Assembly (NCBI GenBank): GCA_036733345.1
Contig: DAINAR010000016.1
Location: 1-61,141 of the forward strand
From: JAFGMQ01 sp036733345
GTDB lineage: Bacteria; Desulfobacterota; DSM-4660; Desulfatiglandales; Desulfatiglandaceae
Direction: 5' to 3'
DNA length: 61,141 nt
Below are positions 44,112 through 54,600 of the stretch, piece by piece; position 1 is the first letter of the stretch, and every line of letters begins with the position of its first letter. The notes beneath the pieces were generated by a model. That model searched no databases, was not told the DNA's origin, and was given only the letters and a program-made list of their open reading frames with translations. The position numbers and the translations under genes are program-made.

Positions 44112-45194
44112 GTGGCTATTCAAAAGAAAAATCAATTGGTAGGGCTGGACATTGGTTGCCATTCCATTAAACTGGTAGAAATTGACCACGCAAGGACCGG
44201 TTTGGTGCTGAAAAATCTGGGCATAATCGGCCTCCCGCCCAATGCTATAGTCGAAGGTACAATTAAAGAACCAGAGGTTGTTGTCTCAGCAATAAAGAAC
44301 CTCTTTAAAAATCTGAAAGTCCGCAATAAGAATGTGGCTATATCTATTTCGGGCTACTCCGTAATTGTAAAAAAGATCGCGCTGGAAAAGAAAGAGGATT
44401 CAGAACTTGAAGCCGTAATCTATGATGAAGCAGAACAGTATATTCCCTTCGATATTAACGAAGTAAACCTCGATTTTGACATCCTTACAATCCTGAATGA
44501 TTCATCAGAAGAGGAGGGGGCACAGATAACTTCTGAGGGGATGGATGTTATGCTTGTTGCTGCCAAAAAGGATTTTGTAGACGACTATGTCAGTTTGGTA
44601 AAGGCTTCTGAGCTCAATCCCATAGTTATGGATGTTGATTCTTTTGCATTGCAGAATGCCCTTGAACTTGGAATAGCTGAACAAAACAATTGTTATGCAA
44701 TAGTTAATATCGGAGCTGAAGAACTTGGAATTAATGCAGTCAAGAATGGAATTTCCCTGTTTACAAGAGATTCATCATATGGTGGATCTGAAATTACTCG
44801 AGAAATAATGTCCGAATTTAATATAACATTTGAAGAGGCGGAAAAAATCAAACTGACTGGCACAAAGGTGGATAAAGAGAAAAAAAGTCTGGAGGAGATT
44901 TTTTCATCCGTTGTATCAGGCTGGGTTCAGGAAATAAAGAGGGCGTTAGATTTTGTGGCAAATACCTACCCTGATGAGTCCATAGAGAAGATATATGTAT
45001 GCGGTGGCTCCGCCAGAATCAGTGGATTCCGGAAATACCTGGAACGCGAAACTACCATACCTGTTTTTGAACTCAATCCTTTTGAGAATCTCATGGTAAA
45101 TGAAAAATTATTTGATACGCGATATATTAAATATATGGCTCCGCAGGTAGCCGTCGCAGTGGGGCTTGCTTTGAGAACTATTGGTGACAAATGA
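44112..45194 (+). CDS. pilM: type IV pilus assembly protein PilM
   Basis: Actin-like cytoplasmic ATPase of the type IV pilus inner-membrane platform; it binds the N-terminus of PilN. The 360-residue protein shows the phosphate-binding start LVGLDIGCHSIKLVEI, EAEQYIPFDINEVNLDF and the late adenosine motif YVCGGSARISGF. The start is GTG with AGGAA upstream. It overlaps pilN by the four bases ATGA. It is the first structural gene of the pilus locus after the small regulator. Confidence 0.95.
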   Translation: MAIQKKNQLVGLDIGCHSIKLVEIDHARTGLVLKNLGIIGLPPNAIVEGTIKEPEVVVSAIKNLFKNLKVRNKNVAISISGYSVIVKKIALEKKEDSELEAVIYDEAEQYIPFDINEVNLDFDILTILNDSSEEEGAQITSEGMDVMLVAAKKDFVDDYVSLVKASELNPIVMDVDSFALQNALELGIAEQNNCYAIVNIGAEELGINAVKNGISLFTRDSSYGGSEITREIMSEFNITFEEAEKIKLTGTKVDKEKKSLEEIFSSVVSGWVQEIKRALDFVANTYPDESIEKIYVCGGSARISGFRKYLERETTIPVFELNPFENLMVNEKLFDTRYIKYMAPQVAVAVGLALRTIGDK

Positions 45195-45784
45195 TAAAAA
45201 TAAATCTTTTACCTTTCAGGGCTGCAAGAAAAAAAGAAAACATTAGAAGGCAGATTAGTATTTATTTTTTATTAGTGATTTTTATATTAACTGCTATTGG
45301 ATATATTTATATTAATGTAAATTCTAAATATAAGAAATTAACAAATGAAAAGATCAGTAAAACAAATGAACTTGCCACCTATGCTCAGACTACAAAAAGG
45401 ATAAAGGAATTAGAGACCAAGCAGAATCAGGTTAAGAAAAAGCTGGATATTATACGCGGGCTTGAAAAGCAAAAGAGAGGACCTGTCCAATTGCTTGATG
45501 AAATCAGCATTGCTGTTCCAAAGAACAAATTATGGCTGACATCTCTTGTAGAAAAAGGCGGTATATTGTCTCTTAACGGCACTGCAAAGGATAACGATGT
45601 TGTGGCGCTTTTTATGACAAATCTTGAACTGTCTGAACATATAACCTCAGTAGATCTGTCGAGCACAAAGCTGAAAACAATTCAAGACTATGAGACCGAT
45701 GTTGTTGATTTTGCATTGAGCTGCAAGACGTATTCTTTTCTCGAACCACCCGGAAAAAGTCCTGCTAAGGCAAGGAGAAGATGA
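45191..45784 (+). CDS. pilN: type IV pilus assembly protein PilN
   Basis: Bitopic inner-membrane protein linking cytoplasmic PilM to periplasmic PilO. The 197-residue protein begins MIKINLLPFRAARKK, the PilM-binding segment, followed by a membrane helix (about 23-41), a coiled coil and a ferredoxin-like fold. The ATGA overlap with pilM indicates coupled translation. The C-terminal tail is basic and Pro-rich. Confidence 0.94.
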   Translation: MIKINLLPFRAARKKENIRRQISIYFLLVIFILTAIGYIYINVNSKYKKLTNEKISKTNELATYAQTTKRIKELETKQNQVKKKLDIIRGLEKQKRGPVQLLDEISIAVPKNKLWLTSLVEKGGILSLNGTAKDNDVVALFMTNLELSEHITSVDLSSTKLKTIQDYETDVVDFALSCKTYSFLEPPGKSPAKARRR

Positions 45785-45827
45785 AGTTTTAGATCCAAAA
45801 GCAACTGAATGAATATATGGATAAATA

Positions 45828-46394
45828 ATGGCACAAATTTCTTTTTTTGAAAAAGTCGAAAAAATAAAGATGGTCAACAGGGTAATAATACTTGTTGGGA
45901 CTCTTGCTTTGTTTGTTGGTCTTTTTGCCGTATTATTTTATTTTCCAAAGGCTGAACAAATTGAATATTTAGAGAGGGAAATAGCGAGCCTTGATCAAAA
46001 AATATCTAAGGCAAAACAAACGGTTAAAACCCTTGCAAAGTTTGAAGCTGATTATGCAAAGATTGAGGCCGAATTCCAGGCGGCACTTATGCTTTTGCCC
46101 AATGAAAGGGAGATTCCAAGTCTCTTGAGAAATATTACCGATCTGGGTGCCGAATCGAATCTTGAATTTGTGTTATTCAGTCCTGCAAAGGAGGTAACAA
46201 GGGATTTTTACATTGAAATCCCTGTGTCAATTCAGGTGACAGGTAATTATCATGACGTTGCAGTGTTTTTTGATAAAGTGGGTCGCATGAAGAGAATTGT
46301 TAATATAATTAATGTTTCAATGCAGCCGGAAAAGTCTCTTTCCACAATGCTGAATACTAAATGTACAGCAATAACATACAGATTCAAGGGCTAA
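45828..46394 (+). CDS. pilO: type IV pilus assembly protein PilO
   Basis: The 188-residue bitopic protein has one membrane helix (about 20-42), a coiled coil (about 43-85) and a C-terminal ferredoxin-like domain (ESNLEFVLFSPAKEVTRDFYIEIPV), as in PilO. It forms heterodimers with PilN under the secretin. No clear ribosome binding site is visible. It lies 43 bases after pilN and 7 before pilP. Confidence 0.93.
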   Translation: MAQISFFEKVEKIKMVNRVIILVGTLALFVGLFAVLFYFPKAEQIEYLEREIASLDQKISKAKQTVKTLAKFEADYAKIEAEFQAALMLLPNEREIPSLLRNITDLGAESNLEFVLFSPAKEVTRDFYIEIPVSIQVTGNYHDVAVFFDKVGRMKRIVNIINVSMQPEKSLSTMLNTKCTAITYRFKG

Positions 46395-46401
46395 GACAAA
46401 G

Positions 46402-47022
46402 GTGAGAAATAAGCAGAGAAGAAGCAAACATATAAATATGATCCAAGCGATATTAATCATTGTATTTGTTTTGGTTGGGTCCGGGTCTTCATATGCTGCT
46501 CCTGATATTGTTTTCAAAGATTCTCGCCCGGAAAAGGATCTGACAGAAAAGAAGGAAGAGGCAGCTTATGTTTATAATCCGGCCGGCAAGACCGATCCAT
46601 TTGCCCCTTTTATTACAAAGCAGGAGAAAAGCCTTAAAGACTTTAAATCGGAACGTGGAGCTGAGAAAGGAACCCGGTTGTCTCCTGAAATCAGGGATCT
46701 GTTGAATGAATTAAAAAGGCCTCAGACAGAATTGCAGAGAATAGAGATATCAGAACTTACATTAACCTCAATAATTAAGGGGAAAGATAAGGTTTGGGCA
46801 ATGGTCAGCGATTCTAAAGGCAGGGGCTATATGCTGGAAAAGGGCTCCTTTATAGGAACGCAGGGCGGTGTGGTTGAAAGGATAATATGTGAAGAGAAAG
46901 ATACGGATTTCGGAATGGAATCAATCAGGAAAATTATTATAAAAGAGCCTTTTATTAACAGCGATAAGAACCTGGAATATAAGTCCATTGAAATGAAGAT
47001 GCCTTTTGCGACCTTACAATAA
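46402..47022 (+). CDS. pilP: type IV pilus assembly protein PilP
   Basis: Periplasmic link between PilNO and the secretin. The 206-residue protein has an N-terminal signal segment (about 12-34, ending SSYAAP), a linker with the family motif KTDPFAPF, and a beta domain (ELTLTSIIKGKDKVWAMVSDSKGRGYMLEKGSFIG). No lipobox is seen, unlike many PilP proteins. The start is taken as GTG 46402; ATG 46438 is possible. Confidence 0.9.
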   Translation: MRNKQRRSKHINMIQAILIIVFVLVGSGSSYAAPDIVFKDSRPEKDLTEKKEEAAYVYNPAGKTDPFAPFITKQEKSLKDFKSERGAEKGTRLSPEIRDLLNELKRPQTELQRIEISELTLTSIIKGKDKVWAMVSDSKGRGYMLEKGSFIGTQGGVVERIICEEKDTDFGMESIRKIIIKEPFINSDKNLEYKSIEMKMPFATLQ

Positions 47023-47080
47023 ACAATTAGGAGATAATTTCGGAATATAATAATCTTTGTCATAATGGGGGAAAGAACAA

Positions 47081-48349
47081 ATGAAGCTGAAATTTAAATT
47101 TTTTGTAACGGGCCTTTTGATCCTGATTTTAAGTTCTTCCTGCGGTCAGGTGGTTCACGAGACGCATAGTCCAGTGATCCCAGGTCCGGTAAATGGTGAG
47201 TTTAAGAAGGCCGTTATCCTGCCTTTTGCAGACTATACGCCAGCCTTCTCCCCTTATGGCTACTGGCGAAGGAATGTATTAGTTTTGGAAGCATTGCAGG
47301 ATGAGCTTTACAAGGCAGGATTTGTTCCGTCTATTTATGAAGATCTGGTAAGATATCTGTTGAAGAAAGGGATAATTCAATCGTCCAGTGAGCTTTCGGC
47401 CGAGACAGAGCTTCTTCAAAAAGAGCTTGAACAGGATTATTCTGATTACATTAAAAGGGAGCTTTCAAAGTCTATTCAACAGAATATGCTGGCCAGCAAC
47501 AGGTATAATACGGCTGAATCGAACACTTCAAAAAAGATTGCCCTGGACAACAAAATGCTTAAAGATATCGGAAACGAATTTGGTGCTGATTACATTGTCA
47601 GAGGCAGGATAATAGAATTCCGTTCGAGTCAGGAAAATACTTTTGATCCTTTCAGGACAGGCATACTTCCGTTTGTTTTGAAAACAGGACAGAGGACTAT
47701 ATTTGGGGTAGCCAAATCCGCCACTTATGAAACAATTGATAAAGTCGCCGTTGGTGCGGCATTAGGAGCAATCATCGGTCATACTGACAGTATACTCAAG
47801 CCTTCTGACAGTGCTAATTACAGAGATTGGAATTCACTTATATGGGGGACTGTCGGTGGCGGAGCAGCTTATCTGGCCGATAAGGGAGGAAGGGTCAATA
47901 AAGCGACTGTGCAGTTGAGAATGCTGGTTCAGGATGTAAGAACCGGAGAAATTATATGGCTAAACAGGGCACAGGTCAGCAGTACTCCGATTACAACCTA
48001 TGCTGATCCTGACTGGGACGAGCTTTTTGCATCGGCAATAAAGCAGGCTGTAAAAAGCCTGGTTGAGAATTTTGTGGCGACACTTGCTTCGGGAAGGCTA
48101 GTCAAAATTGACAAAGAGGGTCTGACTGTTTCTCCAAAAGTTGAAACAGGGGTAGAGGCTGAAGGTGCAAGGGGTGCTGCATACGACGCCAGGCAGTCTG
48201 CCCATGATGCGGAAGAGGCAGCTCTTCGTGCGGAGGAAGCAGCCCAAAGGGCCGCAACAGCTTCAGACGAGGCAAAAGAAGCAGTGGAAAAGGCCAATAA
48301 GGCATCTGCAAAGTCCGAAGAGATTTATGAGAAAACGATTGCTAAGTAG
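47081..48349 (+). CDS. lipoprotein with CsgG/LpoB-like domain and Ala-rich coiled-coil tail
   Basis: The 422-residue protein has a signal peptide with lipobox SSSCG (Cys21). The middle part (about 40-330) has the pattern of CsgG/LpoB-type envelope lipoproteins: KKAVILPFADYTP, GADYIVRGRI, then QLRMLVQDVRTGEIIWLNRAQV. A glycine/alanine-rich stretch lies at about 225-275. The last 60 residues are heptad-like Ala/Glu repeats (AEEAALRAEEAAQRAATAS), a probable coiled coil. It sits between pilP and the AMIN/secretin genes, so a role in assembling or anchoring the pilus secretin is inferred. The family assignment is moderate. Confidence 0.75.
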   Translation: MKLKFKFFVTGLLILILSSSCGQVVHETHSPVIPGPVNGEFKKAVILPFADYTPAFSPYGYWRRNVLVLEALQDELYKAGFVPSIYEDLVRYLLKKGIIQSSSELSAETELLQKELEQDYSDYIKRELSKSIQQNMLASNRYNTAESNTSKKIALDNKMLKDIGNEFGADYIVRGRIIEFRSSQENTFDPFRTGILPFVLKTGQRTIFGVAKSATYETIDKVAVGAALGAIIGHTDSILKPSDSANYRDWNSLIWGTVGGGAAYLADKGGRVNKATVQLRMLVQDVRTGEIIWLNRAQVSSTPITTYADPDWDELFASAIKQAVKSLVENFVATLASGRLVKIDKEGLTVSPKVETGVEAEGARGAAYDARQSAHDAEEAALRAEEAAQRAATASDEAKEAVEKANKASAKSEEIYEKTIAK

Positions 48350-48564
48350 TGATAAACGATTTGTAGATTCGTAAAGGGTAAGAAACGATTAATTTTTTAG
48401 AAATGCTAAGGGTTTTTCATTCCTGCTATAAATGATTTGTGAAGAACGGATCCTGTAAATGTATAAGTGGCTGAAAAAATGAATTCCCGTTTCCATGGCA
48501 TTAAAAATATTAACTAACTAAGTAAGGCATAAAGTTTTAGAGCTTCAAAAGTAGGGGGAAATCA

Positions 48565-50016
48565 ATGATCAAAATAATGGTCAGGATGTTTTTTGTGGGT
48601 CTGCTCCTGTGGCCGGCGATGGAGCCACTATCACTAGCAGGGCAAATCACAGGCATAAGTATTGTTGGGGAGACTCAGAACGAGATTGAGATCCTTATTG
48701 AAGGAGAATATGAGTCTTACCGAGCCTTTGGACTGCCTTATCCTGCAAGATTTGTGATTGATCTTGAAAAGGCTCAACTCAAAAAGGACTTTCCTCTTTC
48801 AATCGAAGTAAAAGGAAAAATAATATCTGCAATCAGGTCCTCTCAACGCGATGGTAGTCTGCGCGTTATACTGGTTTCGGCAAACAAGGATGAACTTTTT
48901 CATTGTACTATTCAGGATAATGAAGGAAGGCTCTCAGTTAAATGCTGGATGCCCAAGAGGGCTCAAACATCAACTGTCCGCAGTTCAAAGGCATATCAGA
49001 ATGACAAGGCTTTGTCTCCAAAGGATTTGAGTTCATTATTCGGCTGGCCGGAAGAAAGAAAGGAAAAGACTAAAAAAACACAAGAAAATAAGATAGTTAA
49101 ATACACTGGAGAAAAGATTACCCTGGATTTTTACAAGACTGATTTGCATAATGTTTTTCGCCTGTTTGCAGAAGTAAGCGGCAAAAACATAATTGTGGAT
49201 GATGAGGTAAAGGGCGAGCTTACACTGTCTTTGAAAGAGGTTCCGTGGGATTCGGCCCTGGATTTTATTCTTGAGGTAAAGGGCCTTACTAAAGAAGAAA
49301 AACATAATACCTTTGTAATAAGACCAAGGCCCGAGAAAACTGAGGGTGCGGAAGGTGAACTTGTAGTACGAAAGTTTTCTGAAGATATTCTTCAACCTGC
49401 AAGGCTGATCAAACGTGAAAAAGAAAATCTGAGGCGCTCCCAGGATATTGTGCTCAAGGCATACAACCTTGAGAACCAGGGCAGAAGAGAAGAGGCCCTG
49501 GTTCTTTATGAAAAGGCGTTTAATCTACAGAAGGATAATATTGATCTCCTGAAGAAGATGACATATCTGAATTATCTGTTGGGAAACTTTGCAAAGAGTT
49601 ACTATTTTGCCGGGGAAGCCCTGAAGCTGAATGCAAAAGACGCAGATGCCGCCCTTTATGCTGCTCTTTCCGCAGTGAGGATGGAAAAATGGGATGCCGC
49701 CAGGCTGCTATTTAAGGTTGCTACGGAAGAAGCAATCCCCTTTATCCCGGAGGCATTTTATAACTACGGCCTTTTTCTTGAAAGACAGAGAGACTATGAA
49801 AAGGCAATCCATACATATCAGAGGTATGAGGCGCTGTTTGGGCCGGACCTGGAAGTAAGTATGGCAATAGCAAGAATATTTGAAGAAGAAAATCAAATAA
49901 CGCAGGCATGTAAAAAATACAGTGAAATTCAATTTTCAGGGTTTCCCATGGATCAGGATTCCCTTAACTTTGTAAAGAAAAAGGTCGAGACTCTTTGCAC
50001 CCAGGGGGGAGAATAA
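48565..50016 (+). CDS. AMIN-STN-TPR protein (PilQ N-terminal-like) of the pilus locus
   Basis: The 483-residue exported protein has a signal peptide (to about 25), an AMIN-type domain (about 27-130: VRFVID-like segment AFGLPYPARFVIDLEKAQ), a secretin/TonB short N-terminal (STN, N0) domain (about 177-256: ITLDFYKTDLHNVFRLFAEVSGKNIIV) and TPR repeats (about 290-475). In ordinary PilQ the AMIN and N0 domains are fused to the secretin ring; here they are on a separate protein with TPRs, and the ring is the next gene, one base away. It probably anchors the secretin to peptidoglycan. GGGGG precedes the ATG. Confidence 0.85.
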   Translation: MIKIMVRMFFVGLLLWPAMEPLSLAGQITGISIVGETQNEIEILIEGEYESYRAFGLPYPARFVIDLEKAQLKKDFPLSIEVKGKIISAIRSSQRDGSLRVILVSANKDELFHCTIQDNEGRLSVKCWMPKRAQTSTVRSSKAYQNDKALSPKDLSSLFGWPEERKEKTKKTQENKIVKYTGEKITLDFYKTDLHNVFRLFAEVSGKNIIVDDEVKGELTLSLKEVPWDSALDFILEVKGLTKEEKHNTFVIRPRPEKTEGAEGELVVRKFSEDILQPARLIKREKENLRRSQDIVLKAYNLENQGRREEALVLYEKAFNLQKDNIDLLKKMTYLNYLLGNFAKSYYFAGEALKLNAKDADAALYAALSAVRMEKWDAARLLFKVATEEAIPFIPEAFYNYGLFLERQRDYEKAIHTYQRYEALFGPDLEVSMAIARIFEEENQITQACKKYSEIQFSGFPMDQDSLNFVKKKVETLCTQGGE

Positions 50017-50017
50017 T

Positions 50018-51613
50018 ATGAAAAATCTAAGAAGGTTAACCTGGTTATTTTTATTTTGCATTTTTTGCATTATATCAACAGGGTGTAACCCCCATCGTCA
50101 GAGTTTGAACAGAAAAGAGCCTCTTATTGAACTAGAAACACAGCAGGCACCCGTTTCTAACTCGCAGACTACTGAGCCGGATAATGCACCTGCACCCGGA
50201 GTGGAAGATGAGACGGGCTATCTTATAAAACCATTTGAGATTGAAATTAAATCCGGCAGGCCATATATTCCTGTGGGTGCTGAACTTGTTACCCAAGAAG
50301 GCAAGGTTCAGCTTCATCAGGTTATCAAGCAACTTGCCAATCTCAAGGGATTTTCAGTCAGCTGGGCTGATGATGTAGATCTCACTCAGTTAGTGGATGT
50401 GGATATCAGGCCGGAGGAAAATTACTGGGATGCATTGGATAATATCCTGAGGCAGCTTGATTATTTTTATGATATCACCGACGAGACAATAATTGTGATG
50501 TATAAGGAAACCAAGGAATACAGGCTGGTTATGCCGTATATTAATGAAAATTTTAAAACAGGTGTAGGCGGAAACCTTTTGGGTGGTACTCAGTCAGAGG
50601 GAAAGATGAAGGGCGAGGTGATGATGGAGGGTTCAATGAAGGAACCTCTGGATGTCTGGATGATGATTGAAAATAATCTGAACCGGATAATTCAGCTCAG
50701 CAGTGGAGAGCAAAAAGCTGCCAAAGACGCAAAAACCGGGGCAGGACAGGGTTATCTGATTATCGACCGTCATCTGGGGATTATAACTGTGACTGCTCCA
50801 AGAAAGACCCAGGAAAGGGTAAAGGAGTATCTTGAAAGCGTGGACAGGCAGATTCATAAGCAGGTTATAATAGAAGCAAAGATCATTGAAGTCAGGCTGA
50901 ACAATTCCTCGGAGATGGGAATCAACTGGGAAAAGGTTCTTAATACAACTATTTCAGGGGTTGCTTCCTTCGGAAAAAAAGGTGTTATTTATCCTTTTCC
51001 ACATAAGGATGGCTTTATCAGCAAGGTTGAGCTGAAGGACAATGACTTCAGTGTGATGCTTAAGGCCTTGAATGAGCAGGGAACGACAAATATTTTATCT
51101 AATCCCAAGATAAGCATCCTGAACGGACATGGGGCAACAATTACGGTTGGAGAGAATGTTACATACATCGACAAGGTGGAAACAAAGGAAACAGGGGGTA
51201 CAACCACTACAACAACATTTACCATTAATACTGGAACCGTCTTATCGGGTGTCGGCCTGGCTGTTATGGCAAATATCCTCGATAATGAGGAGGTGATTCT
51301 CTATATCGTTCCAGTCACTTCCGAGCTTGAGGAACCTATTGAGTATCGTCAATTTACAGGCGCGGGTACTGAAGCAGAAGTTGGCCTGCCTCGCGTAAGG
51401 CTGAAAGAGATGGCTACTTATGCAAAGATAAAAAACGGTCAGACATTGATAGTGGGCGGGCTTATTGATTCGATTCAGACTGATAGTGAAAAAGGGACCC
51501 CTTTTCTGGAAGACATTCCTCTAATAGGCAGGCTTTTTAAGGTATCTTCAAAAGAGGTGATCAAACGTGAACTCGTTATTCTACTCAAGCCAAAAATTGT
51601 AGGGTCGAGTTGA
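50018..51613 (+). CDS. mshL: MshL-type secretin lipoprotein
   Basis: Outer-membrane channel of the pilus/secretion machine. The 531-residue protein has a lipoprotein signal (STGC, Cys23), an N-terminal secretin domain (GFSVSWADDVDLTQLVDVDI) and the C-terminal secretin domain: AKIIEVRLNNSSEMGINW, SNPKISILNGHGATITVG, and the late VGLPRVRLKEMATYAKIKNGQTLIVGG split by residue 20, ending RELVILLKPKIV. Like MshL, it has its own lipobox and lacks AMIN. GGGGAG stands before the ATG. It follows the AMIN-STN-TPR gene by one base, so the pair is likely coupled. Confidence 0.92.
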   Translation: MKNLRRLTWLFLFCIFCIISTGCNPHRQSLNRKEPLIELETQQAPVSNSQTTEPDNAPAPGVEDETGYLIKPFEIEIKSGRPYIPVGAELVTQEGKVQLHQVIKQLANLKGFSVSWADDVDLTQLVDVDIRPEENYWDALDNILRQLDYFYDITDETIIVMYKETKEYRLVMPYINENFKTGVGGNLLGGTQSEGKMKGEVMMEGSMKEPLDVWMMIENNLNRIIQLSSGEQKAAKDAKTGAGQGYLIIDRHLGIITVTAPRKTQERVKEYLESVDRQIHKQVIIEAKIIEVRLNNSSEMGINWEKVLNTTISGVASFGKKGVIYPFPHKDGFISKVELKDNDFSVMLKALNEQGTTNILSNPKISILNGHGATITVGENVTYIDKVETKETGGTTTTTTFTINTGTVLSGVGLAVMANILDNEEVILYIVPVTSELEEPIEYRQFTGAGTEAEVGLPRVRLKEMATYAKIKNGQTLIVGGLIDSIQTDSEKGTPFLEDIPLIGRLFKVSSKEVIKRELVILLKPKIVGSS

Positions 51614-51685
51614 CTGATTTTGCCCTAAAACTTTCGGCCGTTGGTAATAATGAATTTATTTTAATTGATGGGGATTGCAGTAATT

Positions 51686-54600
51686 ATGGGAAAAAAATAC
51701 CTGGGGAATTTACGGATTGGATTTGTCTCTTTTATTATGTTTTTTGCCTTATCATTGCTCGTATCATGCGGCGGCGGTGGAGGAGATGATGAAGGCGCTC
51801 CGTCCGTAGGTTCCATAACGGTTGATGCAGGTTCAGACGAAATCGTGGCTGACGGGGTTTCACGTATCTGGGTAACTGCAACTGTTTTGAACTCGGATGG
51901 TGATCCTGTTGATGACGATACAACAGTTGTATTTACGACTACAGCAGGCGCATTATCTCCTGCCAGTGCTCAGACATATGACGGAATGGCAACCGTTTAC
52001 CTGAGAAGCTCAACAACTGTGGGGACTGCAACCGTTACCGCAACAGCAGCCGGGGCCTCATCGAGCGTCAGTGTTAATTTTATCCCAAGTAATGTAGCCT
52101 CAATATCCCTGACGGCTAATCCCGGAACGCTCAACGCTGACGGAGCAAGCACGAGCACAATCCGTGCAGAGGTAAGAGATTCCCAGGGTAATTCAGTTGG
52201 TGAGGAGGTTATCAGTTTTTCCATAACATCAGGGACTGGAACCCTGTCCGAATCCACTGTCACAACAGTCAGCGGCGTTGCTGCCTTGACTTATACGGCA
52301 TCAAACAGGGTGGGGTTTGAAACGATAACAGCGTGGTCAGCCAATGGCATATCCGGTTCAGTAACTATCACCCTTATCAGCGCCATAGTTGGTTCAGTTA
52401 CGGTAAGCGCAGGTTCTTCCGAAATTACTGCCGACGGTATATCTCAAACCCTTATCATGTCGACCGTAAAGGATATAAACGGCAATAATGTAGCAGATGG
52501 AACCGCTGTTAATTTTTCAACTTCAGCAGGCACCCTCTCCGCTGCCATTTCAACAACGGTTAATGGAATAGCGACGGCAACCCTTACCAGTTCTGCAACT
52601 GTGGGGACAGCAATTGTAACTGTAACGGCAGGCGGGGTGCTGGGTACCACAACAGTAAACTTTATTCCCGGGGCACCAAATATAATCAATCTTACGGCTA
52701 CCCCCAACAACCTCAGTGCCGATGGGGCAAGCACGAGTACGATCCGTGCGGTTGTCAATGATGCGCGGGGCAATGCCGTGGCAAACGGTGAGGTTATAAG
52801 CTTCAGGGTAACAACTGGGACTGGACTTCTTTCTGCGCCAACGGCGACAACTACAAATGGCGTTGCTACCTTGACTTATACGGCATCAAACAGCGTGGGG
52901 TTTGAAACGATAACAGCGCTGGCAGCCAATGGCATATCCGGTTCAGTGACTATCACCCTTATCAGCGCCATAGTTGGTTCAGTTACGGTAAGCGCAGGTT
53001 CTTCCGAAATTACTGCCGACGGTATATCTCAAACCCTTATCATGTCGACCGTAAAGGATATAAACGGCAATAATGTAGTAGATGGAACCGCGGTTAATTT
53101 TTCAACTTCAGCAGGCAACCTTTCCGCTGCCACTTCAACAACGGTTAATGGAATAGCGACAGCAACCCTTACCAGTTCTGTAACTGTGGGGACCGCAATT
53201 GTAACTGTAACGGCAGGCGGGGTGCTGGGTACCACAACAGTAAACTTTATTCCCGGGGCACCAAATATAATCAATCTTACGGCTACCCCCAACAACCTCA
53301 GTGCCGATGGGGCAAGCACGAGTACGATCCGTGCGGTTGTCAATGATGCGCGGGGCAATGCCGTGGCAAACGGTGAGGTTATAAGCTTCAGGGTAACAAC
53401 TGGGACTGGACTTCTTTCTGCGCCAACGGCGACAACTACAAATGGCGTTGCTACCTTGACTTATACGGCATCAAACAGCGTGGGGTTTGAAACGATAACA
53501 GCGCTGGCAGCCAATGGCATATCCGGTTCAGTGACTATCACCCTTATCAGCGCCATAGTTGGTTCAGTTACGGTAAGCGCAGGTTCTTCCGAAATTACTG
53601 CCGACGGTATATCTCAAACCCTTATCATGTCGACCGTAAAGGATATAAACGGCAATAATGTAGCAGATGGAACCGCTGTTAATTTTTCAACTTCAGCAGG
53701 CACCCTTTCCGCTGCCACTTCAACAACGGTTAATGGAATAGCGACATCAACCCTTACCAGTTCTGTAAATGTGGGGACTGCAACCGTAACTGTAACGGCA
53801 GGCGGGGTCTCAGCCACAACTGCGGTTTTATTTGTTTCAGGCGCAGTAAGTACTATTCGGCTCACTGCTACACCAGGTATACTGGCGGCGGACGGCGCAA
53901 GCACCAGTGAAATCAGCGCCACTGTTACAGATGCAAACGGAAATGCCGTTGATAACGAGACAATAACATTTACCATAGTGCAGGGTTCAGGCTCCTTTTC
54001 AGCACCCACTGCCACAACTGGCGGGGGTGTGGCCACTGTTACCTATACCGCATCCCAGAACCCCGGCACCGTGGTAATTGAGGCTGCGTCAACCAACAGC
54101 ACATCTTCAACTATTGATATTCTGCTAATGGGCGGAGGTGATCCTGTTGCGGAAGAATTCGGCGTTTTTGCAGCATTTTTAAACATATCAGGGCTTTGGA
54201 GAATGAACCTGGAAGATCAGATTACAGTCGGCCTTGCAGACGTGTACGGCAATGCTGTTGATGACACCACGAGGGTGGATTTCAAGACATATAATACAGG
54301 GGGTCTTATCACACCCAACAGCGCTGAGACTGTAAGCGGTTTTGCTTCTACCTCTCTGTTTTCAACTCCCAATCCTGTACCCTTGCAGGGATTTTTGTCT
54401 GTTACTGCCGAGACGGAAGGCGGACATACAACACGTGCAACTGCGATTGAGGTAACTCCTTTTCCCGACAACCACATTGTTTACCTTGGCACAAACGGCG
54501 GAGGTATTTATAAATCAACAGACAGCGGGCAGACATGGGAAAATGTAAGCAGGTCAATCCTGAACTCAAGATCAGGAGAAAATTTCATAGATCCCTATAT

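Noticed and set aside
52444..53358. Two 109-residue antisense open frames (52444-52773 and 53029-53358) that resemble each other
   Set aside because: They are minus-strand shadows of the 585-bp coding repeats and are similar only because the repeats are.
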